Shown here in pieces: positions 9,293-20,045 of a stretch of DNA of 35,770 bases (position 1 is the stretch's first letter; the number at the start of each line of letters is the position of its first letter). The stretch covers positions 222,876 through 258,645 of the forward strand of contig BFEA01000336.1 of NCBI GenBank assembly GCA_003427395.1, written 5' to 3'. The notes beneath the pieces are model-generated. The model ran no database searches and was not told the origin of the DNA. It was given only the letters and a program-made list of their open reading frames with translations. This stretch comes from Chara braunii. Its lineage: Eukaryota; Streptophyta; Charophyceae; Charales; Characeae. Position numbers and translations under genes: made by a program.

Positions 9293-9618
9293 ACCCTATA
9301 CCAGGCACACCCTGCTCACGACCCTCTGCAGTGGTCCGACTAGCGCTTCCACCAACAAAAGGTGGTGGTGAGCCACGGGGCTTTCCTTTGCTCCATGCAA
9401 GCTCGGCACCCTACAACAGAGCAATACCGACCTGTGCTCCCGATAGCCACCGGGCTCACCGAGGAACGCGAAGGTAGTGGGACCAGCGCAGTCTTTTTTA
9501 CAACGTGTCGAGTTCCCTCTAATCGAGTTATGGGATGCGTATAGAGCTGCGGTCACAATCAGACTAAAAAGAAAAGAAAAGTGAAGAAGCCGCTCGCCTC
9601 GCCTGCGCACCAACCTGG

Positions 9619-10434
9619 GCCACCATTTGCGTTTCAATTGATCTTAAGGCTAGTGGTTGCCGCAACGATACGACTTCTCATGCGATTTTTTTTTAATGTA
9701 ATATGTTGATTTGATCCTTCAATTTTAGTTCCCCCTCTTCGTGATTTCATGGGGGAACGAACGGTTATGATTTTGAATTTGAAATGCGAATGGGCGGCCT
9801 AAACTAGCCCGACCCCTCATATTTCCTTTAGCTGCAGGTTCGACCTTCGAAGCTTTGCGGTGTAGAACCCCAAAAGGAGGGTACCCGTGGCCACTTTGGT
9901 AGGAAGCTCACCATCTCTCATGGCAAGTCATGAGCCCCCTCCTTACCATCGGACACATAGTTCGATGACCCTCTTATGAGAGATGGAGGTTGTCTGTCAG
10001 TATTCCGTTATGAGACCAGCCACCATTTTAGTTTCGATAGATCTAAAGGCTACAAGTTGCCGCTGCGATACGACTTTTCATGCTTTTTTTTTTTTACATA
10101 TGTTGATTTTGACCTTTCAATTTTAGTTGCCCCTCTTCATGATTTCACGGGGAAACGAACGGTTTTTATTTCAAATTTGAAACCACAGTTGCGCGGCCTA
10201 GACTGGCCCGACCCCTCATATTTCCTTTAGCCGCAGGTTCGACCTACGAGCGCTGTCGTGTAGAAGCCCAAAAGGAGGGACCGTGGCCACTTTGGTAGGA
10301 AGCTCGTCACTCCCATGGGAGGGCATGAGCCCCCTCCTTACCATCGGACACAAGCCCCTACTAGTGGTAGTTCGATGACCCTCTTATGAGAGATGGAGGT
10401 TGTCTGTCGGTATCCGGTTATGAGACCACACCAC
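9619..10434 (+). repeat. Tandem duplication, about 400-bp unit, two copies
   Basis: Unit 1 is 9619-10018 and unit 2 is 10019-10434. Both begin GCCACCATTT, both have a T run near position 70, CCTTTAGC[TC]GCAGGTTCGACC, CCCAAAAGGAGGG and CCCCCTCCTTACCATCGGAC, and both end near TTATGAGACCA. A diverged copy on the minus strand lies at 31960-32300. In both places the repeat precedes the same unknown ORF family by about 385 bp. Confidence 0.9.
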
Positions 10435-10610
10435 GGGCCAAGTGCTGATTATAGAGAGGGGGGTCGTTTCGTGACCATTGGATTTTAAAATTCTGAAATA
10501 TTCTATCTCATTATTAACAGGCTGGATATTATTGAAATGCCCTTTAAATTATTATTTTAGCAGTTTGTCCAAGCCCCTCGTTTAGAACATAAAGACCCTA
10601 GTAATCAATG

Positions 10611-10621
10611 TCTATAAAAGG
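10611..10621 (+). promoter_or_regulatory. TATA box upstream of the unknown ORF, copy A
   Basis: TCTATAAAAGG lies about 200 bp upstream of the ATG at 10817. The minus-strand copy of the family has CCTATAAGAGAGG at the same distance, and the sequence just upstream (TTTAGAAC) is shared, so the element is probably an ancestral promoter. Confidence 0.55.
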
Positions 10622-10816
10622 TGGTAGTAAGGTCAATACTTGCACAAGGCATGGCCACGCCAAGGACTATGTTGCTCTAGCAATCGGGATTGTGGCGCTA
10701 AGAGGTGAGGGGCTCAAGCCACGGATATCTGCCCTCGATAATCCAGTAGTCTGCGTGTGTGTGTGACTAGTGACTAGTGGTACTAGGCACAAACTATCCA
10801 AGTATTGAGGTCGGCT

Positions 10817-11293
10817 ATGGCTTGTCGCAAGGGACTGTATGGCTATAGGCCCAGGCACCTGAAGTACTTCTGGAGTTGGGAGCCTAAGAGTGAGGAGGGT
10901 GCTATAGTGGACGCTATCCTGATCTACGTGAAACCTAGAACAATGACAAAGTTAAAAATTAATGTCTATGATGAAGACGAGCAAGAGATGAGAGGGGACA
11001 AGGATCTATAGGGAGCCATTACAAGGGCCCGTAACAGGGCTGAGCGGAGGTGTAAACGATACGGTGTTACCTCAACATTGCAGGTTACCATCACCTACCA
11101 CAAAGAGGAGACTTCAGCAAGGACTACCGAAAGGGAACGGCGGTGTCTGGACCGGGACTCCGAAGCCGAGTCCAAAGTCGACGATGCGCCCATGCAGTCC
11201 TAGCATGGTTTAGACCAGTGGATGCGGGACCATCCTCCAGTGGCACCCATGGAGGACAGCCCTAAGGCCAGCTCGCGGCAATGGAGGGATTGA
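10817..11293 (+). pseudogene. Unknown ORF family, copy A
   Basis: I do not recognise this protein. Frame 2 runs about 159 codons with two TAG codons (11009-11011 and 11201-11203) before a TGA at 11291-11293. Visible features are an N-terminal GLYGYRPRHLKYFWSWE motif, an acidic middle (YDEDEQEM), a basic Arg-rich block (ARNRAERRCKRYGVT), a charged stretch with DSEAES, and a C-terminal HGLDQWMRDHPP. A paralogue lies at 31568-31087 on the minus strand, about 55-60% identical by eye over the last ~80 residues. Its Trp codon (QSWHGLDQW) shows that the second TAG was TGG. Of 17 differing codons in a 28-codon aligned stretch, 10 are synonymous, including Arg AGG/CGG swaps, so the sequence was under protein-level selection. 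It could be an ORF of an undescribed mobile element or an old gene family. Confidence 0.6.
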
Positions 11294-12245
11294 GGTCGTG
11301 AGGCTGTTACAAGCTGCAGTTAGTATGATAGATAGGCATAGAGAACACGCGCGAAGCAAGGTACGCGCGTCATGCACTAGAGAGGAAGTTCGAACCTTCG
11401 TAAGTCACCCATGAGAGGCATACCCACTTACTGTTGTTGTCGTCACCTACTTCCTGGATAGACCAACTCACGATCTGAGAGAGATTGAGGCTGCGAAGTG
11501 GCTACAAGCAGCGAACAAGTGTCATGGTCAGTCAGGGAAACAAACGCATTGTGCAAGATACCAACATTCAAAGGACACTGCGCTCGAGACTCTCGCGAGA
11601 AGCGTAAGGGCTTTTTGTAGTTGACGTCATCCTCTTCCTGGAGACTTGAGTTCAATAAAAGACAAGACTGACGCAGAGCTGTGAAGCGGTTACAGAGCGA
11701 GCGAGAGAGACGAGAGAGGCATTAAGAGTGAGTGAATGGAAACGTGTGACAACAAGATACTAGACAACTACAAGCAGCAGATCAGTATCACGATCACAGA
11801 GGAAAGGTGAGAGCAGATGCAATGTTGCAGTGGGTACCAGCGACTGGAGCAAACTTTTCAAAGCCAAACGAATGTAAGATTTTTATGGGAAACTCCACGA
11901 ATGACATGTTGTTGACGTCTCCTGCTTCCACTCTCCACTACGGAAATGGTGAAGCTAACTATGAGTGTGCGATGCAACATGCAGTGAGTTGAGATTAGTA
12001 AGAGAGAAGGAACGAGTGGGTACTGGATATAAGCAACTTGAATGTGCGTTCGAGACGAGACACGCATGAGGCTCTCCTTGTGGGTCCAACACTTGAGCTT
12101 GCAGTTGATGTTAAATTGAGTTATCTTTTAGCTCCAATCGGACATTTGTGGAGTGTATACGAGCTTCCGTCATTATGTTTTCTTGTTTGATGTCTTCATC
12201 AATCAGCGTTTGGCATTACAATATCAACCTTCATTCTCGCCCGCC
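11294..12245 (+). repeat. Degenerate ~187-bp tandem array, no gene seen
   Basis: Diverged motifs recur: [G/T]TTACAAGC-type (11308, 11500, 11690, 11768) and TTGT[T/A]GTTGACGTC..CTTCC (11431, 11613, 11907). Spacing between the first copies is about 185-195 bp. No supported coding region. Confidence 0.5.
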
Positions 12246-12954
12246 TGTCATCTCTTCATTAGCTCTGCCGTAGCCACTTGCTCCTCATATACGCCATTGG
12301 CATTGACCAGATGCTTGAAACAGTTATGATCAACTAGACGAGAGAAACGCCGAGTACGAGCGAGAAACAACACAGTGCTCAAGGGACAGTATGTGTATAC
12401 AACAGCTATGTTAGACAACTTGCGAGGGACACTCGAGAGAGAAACACGTTGTTGCCGACCTCTCTTTTTCACAACGCTACTAGTGCTGCTACCATCTTTT
12501 GAGCCTTGGGAGCTTGATCACTTGACATATGAGGTAGACAGATCAGACTTGCGAGCAAGCTCTATGTGAGAATGCATTGTTGATGTCATTACGGTGGCTT
12601 GTCATCTCTTCGTTAGCTCTGTCGTAGCCACTTGCTCCTCATATACGCCATTGACATTGACCAGATGCTTGAAACAATTATGGTCAACTCGATGAGAGAA
12701 ACGTCGAGTACTAGCGAGGAAAGACACAACGCTCATGGGACAATATGTGTATACAACAGCTATGTTAAACAACTCACGAGGGACACTCGCGAGAGAAACA
12801 CGTTGTTGACAACCTCTCTTTTTCGCGGCGCTACTACTGCTGCTACTCTCTTTTGAGCCTTTGGAGTTTGATTACGTGACATACGAGGTGGATAGATCAG
12901 ACTTGCGAGCAAGCTCTATGTGAGAATGCATTGTTGATGTCATTACGGTGGCTT
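12246..12954 (+). repeat. Tandem duplication, 354-bp unit, two copies
   Basis: Copies 12246-12599 and 12600-12954 both start TGTCATCTCTTC[A/G]TTAGCTC and end GTTGATGTCATTACGGTGGC. They differ at scattered positions. Open frames inside are not conserved between copies. Confidence 0.92.
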
Positions 12955-13300
12955 TAACACTTCCTTCAGTCATCCCGGATGTGACTCATGAAGGAGTTTG
13001 AGGAGAAGTGTCACATAGAGTATTCGCGAACATACATTCGAACGATACAAGCAAGTAGGGTATTAGCGGAGGAAAGAGGGCTCATTATGTTTGGTTCACT
13101 TTGACGATTTGGTTGACTTGGGAAGATATAGCCAACTTGAATCTATGATACTATCGGGTGACATACGATCGAATAAGCAGATAAGGACTTACATTTTTGC
13201 CATGAACCGCCTGACCTTTTCATTCTTCGTTTTTCTTCACATCACTATGTCCACTGTAGCTCTCCGAAAGCTTCTCCTGAAGAGGGCAAATGTCATGTAG

Positions 13301-13481
13301 TGTCTCTTGTTTCTTGTTTGATGAGAAATTGATGGACAGAAAAAATGATTAAATAAGACGTGCTTGATAGTAAATATCGATCCCTTTGTGCTTAGCAATT
13401 AAGTTATGGTTTATCAATCAAAACTTATTGTGGGTCGTTTTGTCATCTTGTAAGAGACTAACTTCAAAATTAATAGAAATA
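13301..13481. repeat. ~500-bp tandem duplication, copy 1, first segment
   Basis: Matches 21015-21182 (TGTCTCTTGTTTCTTGTTTG ... AATAGAAATA). Copy 1 is split: it resumes at 20046-20184 and again at 20823-21014, interrupted by a Ty3/gypsy element and a hAT-like element. Confidence 0.9.
13477..13481. repeat. Target site duplication AAATA, left
   Basis: AAATA flanks the retroelement on the left. The same 5 bp is at 20041-20045, and a single copy is in the paralogous empty site at 21178-21182. Confidence 0.9.
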
Positions 13482-14554
13482 TGCAAGGAACCCGACCGTT
13501 CATCACTTGCTGGAGTGCTTCAGATCACATGCATAAACACAGATTTTACAGATTGCGATATCTCACTCATAGCTCAATGGAAAACGAATGAGAACCAGGA
13601 AGCTCAACTCAAAACATCATAACGAAATTAGGAGAGGGAAACGTGAGTCAAAAAAATGTATAGCGCTGAACAAAGTTACAAGTACTCTTCAATCAATTAC
13701 GAGTTTCAGGCCTGGAAGCCATCAGCGCCAACCGCCAATCATCATCAACAACGCTCAACAGGTAAGTGTCACCATAGCTCACTCCTTCCCCTCCTTTGTC
13801 TGCTTTCTTCTCTCTCTCCCTCTATGTCTACAATCCTCGTTTACTCACACTCATCAAGCATGCACACTCCCTATCACACGAGGATCTACTTTGAATACTA
13901 TTCATTGGTGGTACTACTACTAACCCTTTTACTGTTACTAACTTTTGCTGGCGCACCTATGGCTGCTTCTCCCAGCCAGCGCCCAGCTCCTTTCTTCTTC
14001 CTTAGCGCAACTCTCTAGCCAGCGCAATCCACTGGCATTCTGGCGCACAAGTGCCTCATCACTTCCACACTCTCATGCCCATGAGAATCTGCCGAATGGG
14101 AGGCTGGCCAGGTCCTTTATACAATTGGACTGGCTGAATGAGGTCTGCGTCCAGCCTCCTTTCTCCTGGGACTCTTACCCAGTACCTGCTGTTGCAAAAT
14201 GTGTCCCCCAGTACCTTTTCCCATGGTCTGTTGCTGCTGTGGCCGTCGGGCCTATCTTTTGGACTCCTCGACTGAATCAGACGTGACCCTGGGAACTGTG
14301 ATTGGCCTGGGACTGTGACCTTTGACTTACTATTGAATAGACGTGACCTTATCTTTAGTACTAAAACAAAACACAGTGCCTGTTCGTCCAGGACCTGACT
14401 GTGACCTTCCACACGACTTTCCCTTTTCATTTGGATGCGACCTTTGCCTCAGAGTACTTGTCTTTTGGAATGCTACACGTGAAATTAAGTTCTGGCCGTA
14501 GGGCCCCACTATGCTGGAGTACTCATTTGGGGGCTGAATCGTGAAGGCCCTTTT
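13482..14554 (-). repeat. 3' LTR of the minus-strand Ty3/gypsy element
   Basis: On the plus strand it starts TGCAAGGAACCCG and ends GGCCCTTTT, so on the element strand it ends ..TTGCA. It matches 19039-20040 but is about 70 bp longer, mainly because the right copy lacks an 11-bp and a ~50-bp segment (near 13515 and 13635). Short ORFs in it also occur in the other LTR and are not genes. Confidence 0.92.
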
Positions 14555-14572
14555 ACTCTCGCCGGCCTAATT
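14555..14572 (-). other. Polypurine tract
   Basis: The minus strand reads TTAGGCCGGCGAGAGT directly before the LTR, the expected plus-strand priming site. Confidence 0.7.
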
Positions 14573-14599
14573 TCGAAGTCCTCTGAGAAAGTTCTTATT

Positions 14600-15065
14600 C
14601 ATCCACAATGTTGATTCCTCTTTTTGCTTGCTCATAGGCGGATACGATATGCGGTGCTGATTCAATTAGCTCATCTATGGTATACCAGCGATCTTCACTT
14701 GGATCTTGATATGCAAATCTGACTTTGTACTATCGTTGGGGTCTAACCCTACGTCCAGTTTGAATAACGCTTTCACCAACGATTTTATCCACGTCATATT
14801 TACCATCCATACTTTAAGGAATTGCTGATCTGCGGCTGGGAAACAGTTCATTAGTTACACAAGGTAAGAGCTTCGAAGCGTGAAACACCGGGTAAGTATG
14901 TAGGTGTAAAGGAATTTCAATCACGTAGGAGGGTCCATCCACGTCTCCTATCACATCCAATACTTGCCATGGTCCTTTGTAGGCGGGTAACAACTTTTGA
15001 GAGATGTTTTCTTCGGGGATAAACTCTTTAGACTTGACCCACACTAGATCGCCTACCATAAACAA
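14600..15065 (-). pseudogene. pol: Integrase C-terminus and chromodomain-like tail
   Basis: The sequence reads FMVGDLVWVKSKEFIPEE, NISQKLLPAYKGPWQVLD, PLHLHTYPVFHASKLLP. A TAA follows near 14814. It continues YDVDKIVGESVIQTG and YKVRFAYQDPSEDRWYTIDE, interrupted by a TAG at 14730-14732 where the sibling at 6296-8495 has Gln (PQKQYKVRF). The tail resembles a chromodomain with a modified aromatic cage. Confidence 0.8.
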
Positions 15066-15960
15066 AGAAGGTCTTTTGTGTTAATTTGCCTGTTTAACCA
15101 TCTCATGTTGTGCTTTGACTATATTCTCTTTTACCTTTTCTAGATCTTTTTGGTATTGCATTGCAAATTCCCGTGTTCCCAACGAAAGTTTGTGTACTTG
15201 ATCCGGGTTCAAACAATCTATAGGTCTGTGGGAACGCCATCCCAGATGCAACTCCATCACAGTTCTGCAAGTAGATAAGTGTACAGAGTTGTTATAGGCA
15301 CGAGCAAATTTGGGCAAATGCTCATCCCAATCAATCTGGTCAGTACGAATGTACATACGCAGCGTCTGCTGCAGAATCTTGTTCATTTGCTCAGTCTACC
15401 CAATCGTTTCAGGGTGCCCCCCTGACGACATTGTCAATTTAGAGCCATAAACATTCATCAGTTGTTGTCATTGTTCACTTGTGAAGCGTGAGTCTCTGTC
15501 ACTAATTATAGTCAAGGGATGTCCATAATCTTTCACCCAATGGTTAAAGAATTCCCGAATTACCAGATCAGTTCTAGCGTCCAAAGGCAATGCTACAAAG
15601 GCAGCAAATTTACTAAATTTGTCAACGATCACCATGACTTGAGTTTTCCCATTCCTGCTCTTCACCTTTGTGTCCATAAAATCGATAGACACAGAGTCTC
15701 CTAGACCTGTCGGGATAGGCAAAGACTTAAGGAGACCAAGGGGAGGTTGTGTGGTGCTTTTGTTTTGTTGGCACACTTGACAACCTTGCACATACGCGAT
15801 GCAATCGGGCTTCATTCGAGGTCAGGTGTAGGAACGCGAAAGATTAGCATAAGTCTTTTTCCACCCGAAATGGCCTTCAGTGTCATGGCACTCCCCCAAG
15901 ATCACACTTTTCATTTTTTCCACATCTGGAATACAAAGCCTATCGTGTACATTGAAACAA
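15066..15960 (-). pseudogene. pol: Integrase core
   Basis: HHCC zinc domain (HDTEGHFGWKKT, then CQVCQQNKSTTQPP) and DDE core: SIDFMDTKVKSR, IISDRDSRFTSEQ and the Glu in TEQMNK. TGA at 15468-15470 replaces the Trp of SEQW; TAG at 15396-15398 replaces the Gln of the GQTEQ motif just before the catalytic Glu. The rest (YIRTDQIDWDEHLPKFARAY) is open to about 15081, where a TAA lies at QAN-K-H. Confidence 0.85.
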
Positions 15961-16659
15961 CAGTCCTTGAGTCACCCGATAGTGAGGAAACTTTTGTGGC
16001 GCTTCCTTAATACGTTTTAGCATAGCACCATAAACAGGATCAATAGGATACGCATTCCTAATCTTATCTTGCATATCGCTGCCTACATCTAAATATGTTA
16101 CAATAGCACCGAAAAAGTCAAATTTTCGACTCAAAGCATCGGCAACAACATTGTACTTCCCTTTTACTGGCTTTAGTTCAAAGTCATATCGATCAATTTC
16201 CGCAGCCCACCTTGTCAGCTTAGGTGTCATCCGGGCTTGCGTTTTTAGCCAGCAAAGTGTCTCATGATCTGAGTACACTTTGAAGTGGCGTCCTAGGAGA
16301 TAATGGCGCCAATAATCCAAGGCTTCCCAAAGAGCAAACAACTATCTTTCATACGTGGAAGCGGCAACCTTCTCACTAGGCAGTCGTCGGGACATAAACT
16401 CCACAGGCCTGTATCCATTTCCATAATCTTGTTGGAGTACAGCGCCTATCCCATACTGATTGGCGTCGGTTGTGACCACAAAGGGCAAGGAAGGATCAGC
16501 GACCTTCAAAACCGGGTAACTAATCAAACATTTCTTTAGGCGCTTAAACGATGACGTGCAGTCTTGGTCCCACTTCCAGATTGTTTCTTTCTTTAATAGC
16601 CTGCGAAGGGGAGCAACGATTATGTTTAACAAACTTCCAATAATAGTTAGCCAACCCAA
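15940..16659 (-). pseudogene. pol: RNase H domain
   Basis: TTDANQYGIGAVLQQ (first Asp), STYER then a TAG in place of the expected Glu codon at about 16342, YSDHETLCWLKTQ and NVVADALSRKFDFFG (last Asp). The TAG falls at or next to the catalytic Glu position (STYEREL in siblings). A spacer (MLKRIKEAPQKFPHYRVTQG) follows and leads to the integrase. Confidence 0.82.
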
Positions 16660-17420
16660 GGAACGACCGCAGTTCTGTCAAAGTGCGGGGGTTGGGCCAA
16701 TCCCGAATGGCTGCAATCTTTGCGTCTTCCGGTTTGATTCCTTCTCCATCAAGCACATGCCCCAAATACAATACCTGACGCTTTGCCCACTCACACTTTT
16801 TGGGGTTCAATTTAAGCTTTGCCTCACGCAACTTATTTAACATGAGTCGAAGGTGCTCACAATGCTCATTCAAATTTCTACTAAAAATCAAAATGTCATC
16901 GAGATATATAACAACAAATTTATCAAGCCACTCACATAAATGCTCATTCATCGTTCTTTGGAAGGTTGAAGGTGCATTAGCAAGACCAAAGGGCAACACA
17001 ATGAACTCATACTGCCCAAACCTTGTCCGAAAGGCAGTCTTGTACTGGTCTTCTGGTTCTACCTCAATCTGATGGTAGCAAGACTTCAAATCAATCTTAG
17101 TGAAGTACTTGCATCCCTGAACTCTATCCAATAGATCATCGATTATTGGCAATGACTCAACATTCTTAACTGTTATTTCATTCAATCTCCTATAATCTAT
17201 ACACATGCGGACCCCGCCATCTTTCTTTGGCACAAACAACACCGGCGCACCATAGGGTGAGGAGCTAAGTCTTATCCATCCCTTTTCCAGCAATTCATCA
17301 AGCTGGGTTCGCAGTTCTTCCAACTATTTTGGTGACATTCTATAGACTGGGCCCTTAGAAATCTGACTTCCCGGTATAATCTCAATGCGACGCTTTATGG
17401 GTCGTTCCACCACACTGACC
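16600..17420 (-). pseudogene. pol: Reverse transcriptase
   Basis: RT of the element, with the catalytic [15 protein letters not shown] intact. It starts in the linker VVERPIKRRIEIIPGS, followed by YRMSPK and a TAG at 17324-17326. The frame is then open from 17323 through [47 protein letters not shown] and [20 protein letters not shown] to ANYYWKFV. A frameshift near 16640 moves to the RNase H frame. This is the best preserved RT palm on the minus strand. Confidence 0.88.
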
Positions 17421-18094
17421 TTTGCAGAAAGTTGTTCCAAACCCCTTCAAACTCAAATTGATGGTTTTCGAGTTTCTGCACATTTTTCGTTAATGCAGCG
17501 AGTTGTTTGTTGGTATGGAGGAGGGTGTCAGTGAGAAGGGAGAGTCGATCATCGTAGGCAGGTGGCTTCTCCTTCTGTTCTTGTAATTGCCTTAGAAAAT
17601 TATCCCCCTCTTTTTTCAATCTTTTCTTTTCTTCAAATTTTTGCCTCTTCGCTGCCGCTATTTTTATTATTTAATTCTGCTTTCTTTTCTTGAATTAGAA
17701 TTTCTTTCTCTACATGATCTTCTGTTGCATCCAGCAGCACAACAAAGGCATTCTTGTCCTCCTCCGACTCAACATACATGGGGGTCCTATATCCAAACTG
17801 ATCCAGCCAATTCATGGCTTCCATCTGAATTGAGATGCGTCTATGCAATCTCTCACCATCCTCTGATTTTATTTCTTCTTCTTCTTCCACTGCCTTCAGC
17901 TCTTCCTGCAACTTTCTTTCTTTCTCCTTCGTTTCTTTTTCTAATTTTTCTTTCTTCCTTTATTTTCTTTACCTCTTCTTCTTCTATTTCTTTTTTAATT
18001 CTTTCGCTGTCTGCTTCTCTGCCAATCGGCGATCCACTTCTGCCTGTTCTGCCGCCGACAGCCCTTGCTTCGTCTTGCCTGACCTCATCATCAT
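17395..18094 (-). pseudogene. gag: Gag N-terminal part, fused to RT by deletion
   Basis: The start ATG is taken as the first of three consecutive ATGs (18094) because the protein then begins MMMRSGKTKQGLSAAEQ, similar to DTRSGKSTAPQSEAEQ of the gag at 1170. Lys/Glu-rich coiled coil follows with at least three frameshifts (near 17990, 17930 and 17635). It continues YVESEEDKNAFVVLLDATED and LHTNKQLAALTKNVQKLEN. The match ends near 17420, where sequence normally found between protease and RT (VVERPIKRR) begins. Capsid C-terminus, zinc knuckle and protease are absent. Confidence 0.75.
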
Positions 18095-18278
18095 ATGGGA
18101 GGAGCACACCCTCCTGAAGCCAAGGGGGAAGAAAAGGTTGTACAGTGCCCCCAACAGGATGGAGCGGGCCACCATACCGAACATCGGATAGTCATCCATG
18201 ATGGGGGGCAACACAGGGGTGCCCTCCGACCCACCAAGCAGCTACCCGGACCCTAATCTACTTTCTGAGTGGACAGGG

Positions 18279-18312
<34 letters not shown>

Positions 18313-19022
18313 TCTGGATATCGCTGCTTCAATATAACGGATTTCAGAAATATAACTTTTGCTAATCAAACGCAGAATGTAATCTTTTTTGTTTGCTACC
18401 TGTCTTTCACTTCGACACCTTCCCTTATGCTTTCATTTGTCTAGATGGCAGGTTTTATGCAGGAGTTGACTGGAGTTCTCACAATGTCAGATATACTGGA
18501 ATAGTACCTCACGATCGATTGCACTTATGTGCCACCTGTAATCTGACGTGGCAGACTGCCACCACTTCCGGTTCAATCCTATCTTTCTACCACTAATCAG
18601 ACCAGATGTCAAGGCAATGGGACCATACACTTACTTTCTCTGACATATCCCAGACTCCACAGCCCTGACCTATAGACCAAACCAGACCAGAGGTGCTTGA
18701 CCAGACAGCAGCAGCGACCACCAGAGAGGAGGGGGAAGGTAGGTACACGACACACAGATTCAAAGTCAGCCAGGTAAGAGGGTAGGAGGTGCTTCTCATC
18801 TTTGTAAACGTCGATGAAGTCTCCACGTTCGCTCCAAACGCTCCAATGCGCTGGTAAGTCTTCACCTCCTCGGCCCCTTCTTCTTCGGCAACCTTCCCCC
18901 TCAATCCCAATCCAACATCCTTCCTTCTCTTCTCCTATTGCCAACAACCTCAAGCCAGCATATTTTTCTCCTTCTCGCCGGCCTTGATCATGCCAGCGGA
19001 ACCAGTGATAGTAACAAGTTCC
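18095..19022 (-). other. Leader of the minus-strand Ty3/gypsy element
   Basis: No gene seen. It contains a 29-bp T run at 18281-18309 (poly(A) on the element strand) and low-complexity sequence. It corresponds to the untranslated leader between primer-binding site and gag. Confidence 0.6.
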
Positions 19023-19034
19023 GCTCCGATACCA
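19023..19034 (-). other. Primer-binding site
   Basis: The minus strand reads TGGTATCGGAGC four bases after the LTR end (..CGCA AATT). It resembles the plant initiator-Met tRNA site TGGTATCAGAGC with one difference. The element at 22088-30467 has the same TGGTATCGGAG. Confidence 0.8.
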
Positions 19035-19038
19035 AATT

Positions 19039-20040
19039 TGCGAGGAACCCGACTGTTCATCACTTGCTGGAGTCACATGCATAAACACAGATTTCGCAGA
19101 TTGCGATATCTCACTCACAGCTCAATGGGAAACGAATGAGAACCAGGAAGCTCAACTCAAAACATCATAACGAAATTAGGGGTACTCTTCAATCAATTAC
19201 GAGTTCTAGGCCTGGCACTCATCAGCACCAACTGCCAATCATCATCAACAACGCTCAACACGTAAGTGTCACCATAGCTCACTCCTTCCCCTCCTTTGCC
19301 TGCTTTCCCTCTATGTCTATAATCTTGGTTTACTCATACTCATCATGCATGCACACTCCCTATCACATGAGGATCTACTCTGAATACTACTCATTGGTAC
19401 TCCTACTACTAACCCTTCTAGTGTTACTAACTTCTGCTGGCGCAACTATGGCTGCTTCTCTCAGCCAGTGCCCAGCTCCCTTCTTCTTCCTTAGCGCAAC
19501 TCTCTAGCCTGTGCAATTCACTGGCATTCTGGCGCACAAGTGCCTCAGCACTTCCATACTCTCATGCCCATGCGAATCTGCCGAATGGGAGGCTGGCCAG
19601 GTCCTTTATACAATTGGACTGGCTGAATGAGGTCTGCGTCCAACCTCCTTTCTCCTGGGACTCTTACCCAGTACCTGCCGCTGCAAAATGTGTCCAGTAC
19701 CCTTTCCCATGGTCTGCTGCTGCTGTGGCCGTCGGGCCTATCTTTTGGACTCCTGGACTGAATCAGACTTGACCCTGGGAACTATGACTGGCCTGGGACT
19801 GTGACCTTTGACTTACTATTGAACAGACGTGAGCTTATCTTTAGTACTAAAACAAAACACAGTGCCTGTTCGTCCAGGACCTGACTGTGACCTTCCACAC
19901 GACTTTCCCTTTTCATTTGGATGCGACCTTTGCCTCAGAGTACTTGTCTTTTGGAATGCTACACNTGAAATTAAGTTCTGGCCGTCGGGCCCCACTATGC
20001 TGGAGTACTCGTTTGGGGTCTGAATCGTGAAGGCCCTTTT
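19039..20040 (-). repeat. 5' LTR of the minus-strand Ty3/gypsy element
   Basis: Matches 13482-14554. It starts TGCGAGGAACCCG on the plus strand and ends GGCCCTTTT, then AAATA. One ambiguous base (N) lies at 19965. Confidence 0.92.
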
Positions 20041-20045
20041 AAATA
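20041..20045. repeat. Target site duplication AAATA, right
   Basis: Pairs with 13477-13481. Confidence 0.9.

Larger units (their letters stand above)
8496..9618. other. Intergenic repeat-derived sequence, no gene seen
   Basis: I see no credible coding region. The stretch contains a perfect 9-bp hairpin (GTGCTCTGC at 8531-8539 with GCAGAGCAC at 8546-8554) and two inverted copies of a GC-rich palindromic cassette. Confidence 0.5.
13482..20040 (-). mobile_element. Ty3/gypsy LTR retrotransposon, complete ends, internally deleted
   Basis: A 6559-bp element reading right to left. In order it has 5' LTR (20040-19039), primer-binding site, leader, gag N-terminus, RT, RNase H, integrase, chromodomain-like tail, polypurine tract and 3' LTR (14554-13482), with a 5-bp duplication AAATA. 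The gag C-terminus, nucleocapsid and protease are missing because gag runs straight into the RT near 17420. Every coding segment carries stops or frameshifts, so the copy is not autonomous. Confidence 0.95.

Noticed and set aside
9296-9637. Minus-strand 113-codon ORF
   Set aside because: No recognisable motif, low-complexity composition and no promoter or start context; treated as chance.
13588-14018. Plus-strand ORFs within the LTRs (also near 19136-19507)
   Set aside because: They lie in LTR sequence opposite to the element's strand, differ by frame between the two LTR copies and show no known motif.
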